64,000 nt of DNA, from contig OZ017760.1 of assembly GCA_963969365.1 (NCBI GenBank), forward strand, positions 1,302,001-1,366,000, read 5' to 3'. The DNA is from Asterochloris sp. CNOR1. Lineage: Eukaryota > Chlorophyta > Trebouxiophyceae > Trebouxiales > Trebouxiaceae. How positions within the stretch are numbered: position 1 is the stretch's first letter; each line of letters starts with the position of its first letter. The notes below the pieces were generated by a model. That model saw only the letters and a list, made by a program, of their open reading frames with translations, was not told the origin of the DNA and made no database searches. Both the position numbers and the translations under genes were made by a program. This document shows, in pieces, positions 59,201-64,000 of the stretch.

Positions 59201-59397
59201 TCGTGGCAATGTTTCTGATCTACTGGATCTCAAGATGGCGATTGACCCTGTGCATTTGCTGCAGGTGCCTGGCACACAACCAGCAGGACAGGCTTGACGT
59301 GCTTGCAGCAGCCAGCCACCCCTATCTGCTGCTGAAGAGACCAGGCACCCCCCAGAGCAAACCAACAGCTCCAGTGAGCGGAACACATGCCTGCTGA
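50256..59397 (+). CDS. TLK: Tousled-like serine/threonine kinase
   Basis: Sixteen exons (50256-50417, 50821-50941, 52220-52487, 52916-53020, 53302-53456, 53825-54024, 54367-54537, 54693-54778, 54880-54997, 55288-55418, 56305-56419, 57078-57178, 57474-57599, 57797-57854, 58434-58609, 59265-59397) join in phase to 741 aa. The N-terminus has [12 protein letters not shown], then a nuclear-type [17 protein letters not shown] and CQTDVSLQ, all in the order seen in animal and plant TLKs. A coiled coil (about 180-420) mediates oligomerisation in the family. The kinase domain has the glycine loop [11 protein letters not shown], Lys475 in VAVKMHG, IHYDLKPANIL with Asp576, IADFGLSK with Asp594, [18 protein letters not shown], and [20 protein letters not shown]. 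All catalytic residues are present. TLKs phosphorylate the histone chaperone ASF1 and act in chromatin assembly during S phase. Two introns start with GC (after 50417 and 58609). Several introns carry decayed exon-edge copies. Confidence 0.95.
51728..52260 (+). repeat. Five-copy array of a kinase exon start inside its own upstream intron
   Basis: Units start at about 51728, 51840, 51956, 52083 and 52220, a spacing of 112-137 bp. Each begins with a form of GCATGCTGCACCCCAGCAAC and usually follows a GCAG end. Translated, they read as variants of [10 protein letters not shown]. The fifth unit is the genuine start of exon 3. The first four lie in the preceding intron and differ by substitutions and small indels. 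Stops or frame changes beyond each unit make use as exons unlikely, although each carries a possible acceptor. Confidence 0.85.
55856..56304 (+). repeat. Tandem repeats in the intron before a kinase exon
   Basis: The intron upstream of the exon at 56305 carries at least five copies of a unit containing GGCACACAGGAG or a close variant, with roughly 70-150 bp spacing. One longer copy (about 56132-56190) also includes GTGGCCTGCCTGGAC and GATGAGG, which match the real exon start ([10 protein letters not shown]). The array therefore covers both intron flank and exon edge. Confidence 0.7.
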
Positions 59398-59776
59398 CTT
59401 GGCCGAAAGCCAGTCACTGGGCCCAGGAGGCTGCCCACCAACGACACGGCCTGCACAGTACGCTGGCCCTCAATGATCTGCACAGCTATCGTTCCAGATG
59501 TGCCGCAGAGGTCCCATGCTGCTGGCGGGAAAGTGGGTTGGCTTCAATCTGGCTCTGAATGGCTTGCTCAGGTCTGACGCATGCTGCTCATGGAAACGCA
59601 AACCATGCATGTGTGTACAATTCTTTTTCGGTGACACTTGTCAACACTATGAACCTGGGCAGCATAAGCAATGTCTTCAGGCATGCACATACCCAGATTG
59701 CACAGCTTTTGACTGATGACTTGAAGATCTCAGAGAAAGACAGAATGCAGAACCCAGCCCCTGCAGAACAAATTTC
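59398..59776. other. 3' flank of the kinase gene
   Basis: About 380 bp between the kinase stop and the stop of the inverted transferase remnant. No coding exon is seen. The two units converge here, so 3' UTRs would lie in it. Confidence 0.4.
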
Positions 59777-60098
59777 TAGTCCTGTACTTTTCCCTCAAAC
59801 TTGACAAACTTGCCCGTTGTCTGTTCAATGCTCTCTGCAGGAGGCTCTGTCTGCTTGTGGCTTGGCCGCTCCATTGAAGCCTGCAGGGCAAGACTAGAGT
59901 TGATATGCTTGGCGGGCACAGGAGCAGCTATAGCTCAGTACACTAAGGGGAGAACAAAGTGATCTGCTCAGGATCTTGGTGCACGCACCTTCAGCCACTT
60001 GGCCAGCCTGTCGTGATTGTAAACGGCCTTCTGAATGTCATACCCCTGTGGGACTGCAGACTCAAAATGGCACGCTGCAGGAAGGGGGTGCTGACCAC
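59777..60098 (-). pseudogene. Inverted partial copy of the glutathione transferase 3' end
   Basis: On the minus strand, 59989-60098 copies exon 8 of the intact gene (63502-63612), and 59777-59880 copies the last exon with its own TAG. The intron acceptor end (CTCTAGTCTTGCCCTGCAG) is shared. Similarity also extends upstream into intron 7 (GACATCAA and neighbouring bases, to about 60150). The copied exon 8 is 110 nt against 111: one base is missing in the run after CACAGGGG, which shifts the frame. The last exon remains open. No copies of exons 1-7 follow on this strand, so this is a broken fragment. Confidence 0.85.
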
Positions 60099-60254
60099 CT
60101 GCAGGCCAGAACCTGATGTGCTTGATGTCATCCGCGGCAATGACTCTGAATCTGCACAAGTCTCCACTCAAGCTGGTCAGCCCGGGAGCCATTGCCAGAT
60201 GCTGGACACTGGTGGCAGCTTCAGGCAGGCAGCCAGCCAAATTTGTGCCTGCAG

Positions 60255-60321
60255 GTGCAGTGGTGGGTGACAATTTTCTCTGAGCAGTTCGGGCCCTCGC
60301 TGTTTGCGTTGCTTATGGCAG
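60255..60321 (+). pseudogene. Detached copy of glutathione transferase exon 5
   Basis: This 67-nt block follows a CCTGCAG acceptor and encodes QWWVTIFSEQFGPSLFALL, nearly the same as exon 5 of the intact gene (62626-62692). Similarity runs on into the next intron to about 60370 (GTCAGCTGGGACATG then GCCTCTCTGGCTTCCTGG). It lies on the plus strand, opposite to the neighbouring remnant of exons 8-9. The duplicated locus has therefore been inverted in part. No flanking exons allow a product. Confidence 0.85.
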
Positions 60322-60379
60322 GTCAGCTGGGACATGCTCAGTGCCTCTCTGGCTTCCTGGATGTGTGGAAGTAGACTGC

Positions 60380-60943
60380 ACATGCATGTATATACATCAG
60401 TGCTGGTGGACACCAGCGCCATAGCTTTGCCCAGCCAGATGAGTGCACCACTGATCCTTGGTAGCACAGCATGCTGGAGCTGATTCGCAGCAAAATCACA
60501 CATCAAGATGCACGGGACACCACGGCCTGATGCGATGCGCGATATCACTCATTCATGGTGAGGATGCCAATGCCTAGGGGTCATGTACAGCCACTCACGT
60601 TGTATTGATTCAGAGATGAATGTGCTGCTGACTCGCCATCGAAATTCTGCAATGCTTGATATCTGTCTGCTCTGATGATGCTTGGGTTCAAATGAAAACA
60701 GGCAGAGAGCTTTTCACACCATGCATCTGTGCTGCAGTAGCTCAAAGCATTACATTTCAGGATGATCTCAGGATCATTGAGAAGGAGAGTGGATGAAGAT
60801 GAATTCCATTTGCTTTAGTATTCATATCTTCACCACATATGCAACGTAATACTGTGAGCTGCCGGGTCCAGAAAGCTCTCCGCCCGTTCACATCCGAAGC
60901 CAAGTATCATCAGAGCAGACGGATCACACATTGCAAAGTCTCG
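60380..60943. other. Unassigned stretch upstream of the transferase
   Basis: No gene is supported. It is somewhat more AT-rich than its surroundings near 60600-60840. Confidence 0.4.
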
Positions 60944-63881
60944 ATGGCGAGTCAGCAGCACATCCAGCTTTGGAGCAGTACAACGTGGGTGGCTGTGCGT
61001 GACCCTTACCCCTTAGCACTGGCAGCTTCACCATGCATGTGTGATGTGTCGCACCGCGCGGATCAGGCCCTGTGTCCAGTGCATCTTGATGTATGATTTT
61101 GCTGCAGCATCCTGTGCTACCAAGGAACGGTGTGCACTGACTTGACTGGGCACACCCATGGCGTTGGCGTTCCAACGACACTGATGTATCTGCAAGCCCT
61201 CTGATCTTGGCGCACAGGCAGCCCGTCGTGTGCAGGTGCCCCTATGCCCAGCGTAGCTGGATGACTCTGCTGGAGAAGGGCATCGACTTTGAGTTCAAAA
61301 CAGTGGATTTGCAGGCAAGAGCCATGACAGACTTCCGCGTGTGTGGCACACTCCTGCTGGGACGCTCATGTCAGCTCCTGCACACAAACCCCTCACCCTA
61401 TCTATGTGCACAGCTTGGTAGCACTGCCCTGTCGTCTCATTGCATGCTTCTGAGCAGAAGCAACTCAGCTGTTGTAGACAGGCAAGCATAGCATAGCTGC
61501 AACTCAGTACACCCCTGCAATGGCATGCCATTGTCATTGCGGGTCCAGCTGAGCCTAAACTACCTGCTGCTGCAGAACAAGTCGCCGGAGTTTGTACAGC
61601 TGTACCAGAGCGTGCATCCCGTGCCTAACGCAACTGCCAAGGTGGGTATGAGGGGGTCTGCGCTCACAGACTCCACATCCATTGCACGGCAGGGCCTGCT
61701 ACCTGTTGCTCTGCTCGCACTGCAAGCACTTCCACTGCTTTTGTCCTGACATTTCCACACCAAAGCCAATGCACATTGCTGTTGAGTTCTGTATGCTCCT
61801 GGGCACAACTTGCTGCGAGGTTTTCATGTAGCGCCTTAGACCACGAGCAGGAGGGCGCTCCTTATTTTCTGAAACATTACCACTCTGCATGCTTGCAGTA
61901 GCCCTGTGGGGTCACCGGGTTACCTGCTTCACATGAGGGCTTAGGGCATGAGCTTATCTGTTGGGCTCCCCATGGAGCAAGTGCTCAGCAATGTCGAGTG
62001 TCAGTTGCATTTCAGTTTAGAATGTCTAAGGCGGCCCTCTATCGTCTAGCCTTCATCAGACAGCCCCAACCACTGTCTGCAGGCCTTAGAGCTGTCTTCA
62101 TGCCTGCCAGGTGCCCCTCCTCGTGGATGGGGATGCGACGCTCATAGAGTCCAATGTCGTGTCAGAGTTCTTGGACAGGAAGTTCCCTAACAAGGGCACC
62201 CAGCTGTTTCCGACCGACCCTAAGGAGCTTGCGCTGGTGAGGGTCTTGCTGCTGTGTGCATGATGTGAAGCTGCCCTGGTGGGGGCCACCTGGCCCAGGA
62301 TTGTGAGCTGCATCATGCTTGCAGCATACAGATACACGCTGTCAATGCCTGGTGTCAGTGCATCAATGCAACATGTGGACACTGGCTGCGACATGGTTGC
62401 CAGCGCTGTGCCATGCCAGCTGTGGCCTGCCTGTGGGCTACCATGCCCATCAACTCTACCAGCCTGAAGTGCAGGCAATAAAAGCCTGTACAGGACTGTG
62501 GAGCCCCCAGTCTCTGTGCACTTGTGTGAAAGGCCTCACAGGCGCCTCCTCTGGCGGGCAGCACTCAGAAACTCCCACTCAATGCAAAGTGAATAACAAG
62601 CCCTGGTGCTGCTTTGTGCCTGCAGGTGCAGTGGTGGGTGACGATCTTCTCTGAGCAGTTCCAGCCCGCGCTGTTTGCAATCCTAGGCGCAGGTCAGCTG
62701 GGACATGTTCAGTGCCTCTCTGGCTTCCTGGATGTGAGGAGGCAGAGTGCCCATGCACTGGGGTGTTGAGCTGTGTAAAAGTTGCCTGCAGCAGAAGCCT
62801 CCTTGTTGTTCTTTACACAGAAGACCACTGTCAAGCAGTCAGCCTGCAATAAAGCCTGAGTTTGAACATGGCCTGCAGACTCCCAGGAGAAGATTCAGGA
62901 GGCCAAGGACAAGATAGAGGCGGCCCTGCAGGTAATCAGGTCATGCATCAAATGCGCCGCCTGAAGTTGTCATGGAGCTTTGTTTCAAGCCACAATGTAC
63001 AAGACTGGCTGCACAGGACCGGCTGTGTAGCCCTGACCACCAGTGGCCTGCACAGCCTGCTGTGGGGCGCTGCCTTCCCAGTCACCCTTGTTTTAGTCAC
63101 CCTTGTTTTCAAACTGCATGAGCCCTGCTGCTTACCTATTGTAAGAGAGGCCTGCACAAAGCTCTTGGGACAAAACTCAGCGCTTGCTGCAGGTTTTGGA
63201 TAAGTTCATCACTCACTTTGGACAGTCCTCTGGCCCCTTTTTCTTCGGCGAGCGTTACTCCTATGTCGAGGTGGGCATGTTGTTGTCTATGAGGCAGGGT
63301 GCATGCTAGCCAGGCTGTCATGGCTGTTGTTGTCAGCCAGTCACAGCAGCACAGCCAATTTCCACAGTCGGCCTGAAGCTGTCACCAGTCTCCGGCATTT
63401 GGCAATGGCTCTTTTGCTGGCTGCCTTGAGTGAGGACTTCTGCAGTTGAGAAGTCATTGCCGAAAATGACATCAAACACATCAGACGATTCTGGGCTGCA
63501 GGTGGTCAGCACCCCCTTTCTGCAGCGTGCCGTTGTGGGGCTGCGGTACCACAGGGGCTATGACATTGAGAAGGCAATCAGCAAGCACGAGAGGCTGGCC
63601 AAGTGGCTGAAGGTGCGTGCAAAGTTACCTTGGTCTCAACTTGCAACCTGCTCCATGGTGCAGGAAAACCCTCGCTCCTCAGACAGAGCCCTTCGCTGTC
63701 CCCTCAGCATTCTTGAGCAATTGTGTTGCTCCTGTGCCTGCTAAGTCCATCTGACTCTAGTCTTGCCCTGCAGGCTTCACTGGACCGGCCAAGCCACAAG
63801 CAGACAGAGCCTTCCGCTGAGAGCATCGAAAATGGATGGGGCAAGTTTGTCAAGTTTGAGGGGAAAGTACAGGAGGAATAG
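60944..63881 (+). CDS. Cys-type glutathione transferase (omega/lambda/DHAR-like)
   Basis: Nine exons (60944-60984, 61236-61314, 61576-61641, 62111-62236, 62626-62692, 62879-62931, 63193-63270, 63502-63612, 63774-63881) join in phase to 242 aa. The thioredoxin-fold N-terminal domain has CPYAQRSWMTLLEKGI, with catalytic Cys15. It continues with FKTVDLQNKSPEF, PNATAKVPLLVDG (the cis-Pro that holds glutathione) and LIESNVVSEFLDRKFP. The helical C-terminal domain includes QWWVTIFSEQF, GPFFFGERYSYVE, GYDIEKAISKHERLAKWLK and a charged tail. A Cys in place of Ser or Tyr points to thiol transfer or dehydroascorbate reduction rather than classical conjugation; the precise class is not settled. No targeting peptide is seen, so it is probably cytosolic. 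The intron after exon 2 begins GCAAGA. A TGTAA word lies 46 bases past the stop. Confidence 0.92.
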
Positions 63882-64000
63882 GAAGATCTTCCAGGGGCTC
63901 TTCTCTGCAGTCCGTCTTCCTGTAGATGTAAACGCTGTATCTGTCAGTCTCAAGCTGTGTAGTAAGGGTCTGTGCATGTCTGAGGACATTGCTGATGATG
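63882..64000. other. 3' flank of the transferase gene
   Basis: It contains the probable 3' UTR with TGTAA at 63927-63931, the usual green-algal polyadenylation word. Nothing else is seen before the window ends. Confidence 0.5.

Noticed and set aside
60177-60548. Minus-strand open frame of 123 codons
   Set aside because: It is antisense to the detached transferase exon 5 copy and has no features of its own.
1-64000. CRISPR arrays, prophage, bacterial operons, tRNA or rRNA genes
   Set aside because: The repeats are degenerate, exon-derived and irregular; genes are intron-rich; and no cloverleaf or rRNA core sequence was seen.

Overview
The window reads as nuclear DNA of a unicellular green alga, most likely a trebouxiophyte chlorophyte; the genus is not resolved. 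Genes are cut into many short exons (about 30-270 nt). Introns are mostly GT-AG, with a near-uniform CTGCAG or TGCAG acceptor. Intergenic gaps are small, and the polyadenylation-like word TGTAA lies just after two of the stop codons. The gene set fits a plant-lineage protist: Tousled-like kinase, an organellar RanBP2-type zinc-finger protein, a bestrophin channel, a DUF1338 dioxygenase, BUD23 and a phospholipase B-like hydrolase. No bacterial operons, rRNA, CRISPR array or intact transposon were recognised. I built the gene models by hand, joining exons by splice sites, reading phase and remembered family motifs; no alignment was run.

Layout. 1326-9109 (-): a membrane-anchored coiled-coil protein. 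9666-9866 (+) and 11062-11470 (-): isolated exons of unknown genes. 11786-13804 (+): a SAM methyltransferase, 7 exons, 245 aa. 13906-19301 (-): a flavin amine oxidase. 20117-25033 (+): a bestrophin-family anion channel. 25941-27015 (+): a small BTB protein, 247 aa. 27087-33617 (+): a phospholipase B-like protein, 14 exons, 564 aa. 34048-34588 (-): a small Cys-rich secreted protein. 35061-35854 (-): unknown exons. 36240-37664 (-): the 18S rRNA methyltransferase BUD23, divergent from an unknown plus-strand gene at 37732-38754. 39366-46437 (+): a plastid-type protein with four RanBP2 zinc fingers, about 666 aa. 46577-49371 (+): a DUF1338/2-oxoadipate dioxygenase-like protein, 378 aa. 50256-59397 (+): a Tousled-like kinase, 16 exons, 741 aa. 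59777-60321: rearranged pieces of a glutathione transferase gene. 60944-63881 (+): the intact glutathione transferase, 9 exons, 242 aa.

The genes are unrelated housekeeping genes. The main unusual signal is structural. Intron after intron holds degenerate tandem copies of the neighbouring exon edge, splice site included, either once or as arrays of up to five with a period of about 70-140 bp. It occurs in at least seven genes on both strands, so it looks like a general way introns grow in this genome. Further points are several GC-AG introns, an inverted broken copy of the glutathione transferase tail, and a 67-bp gap between two divergent start codons.
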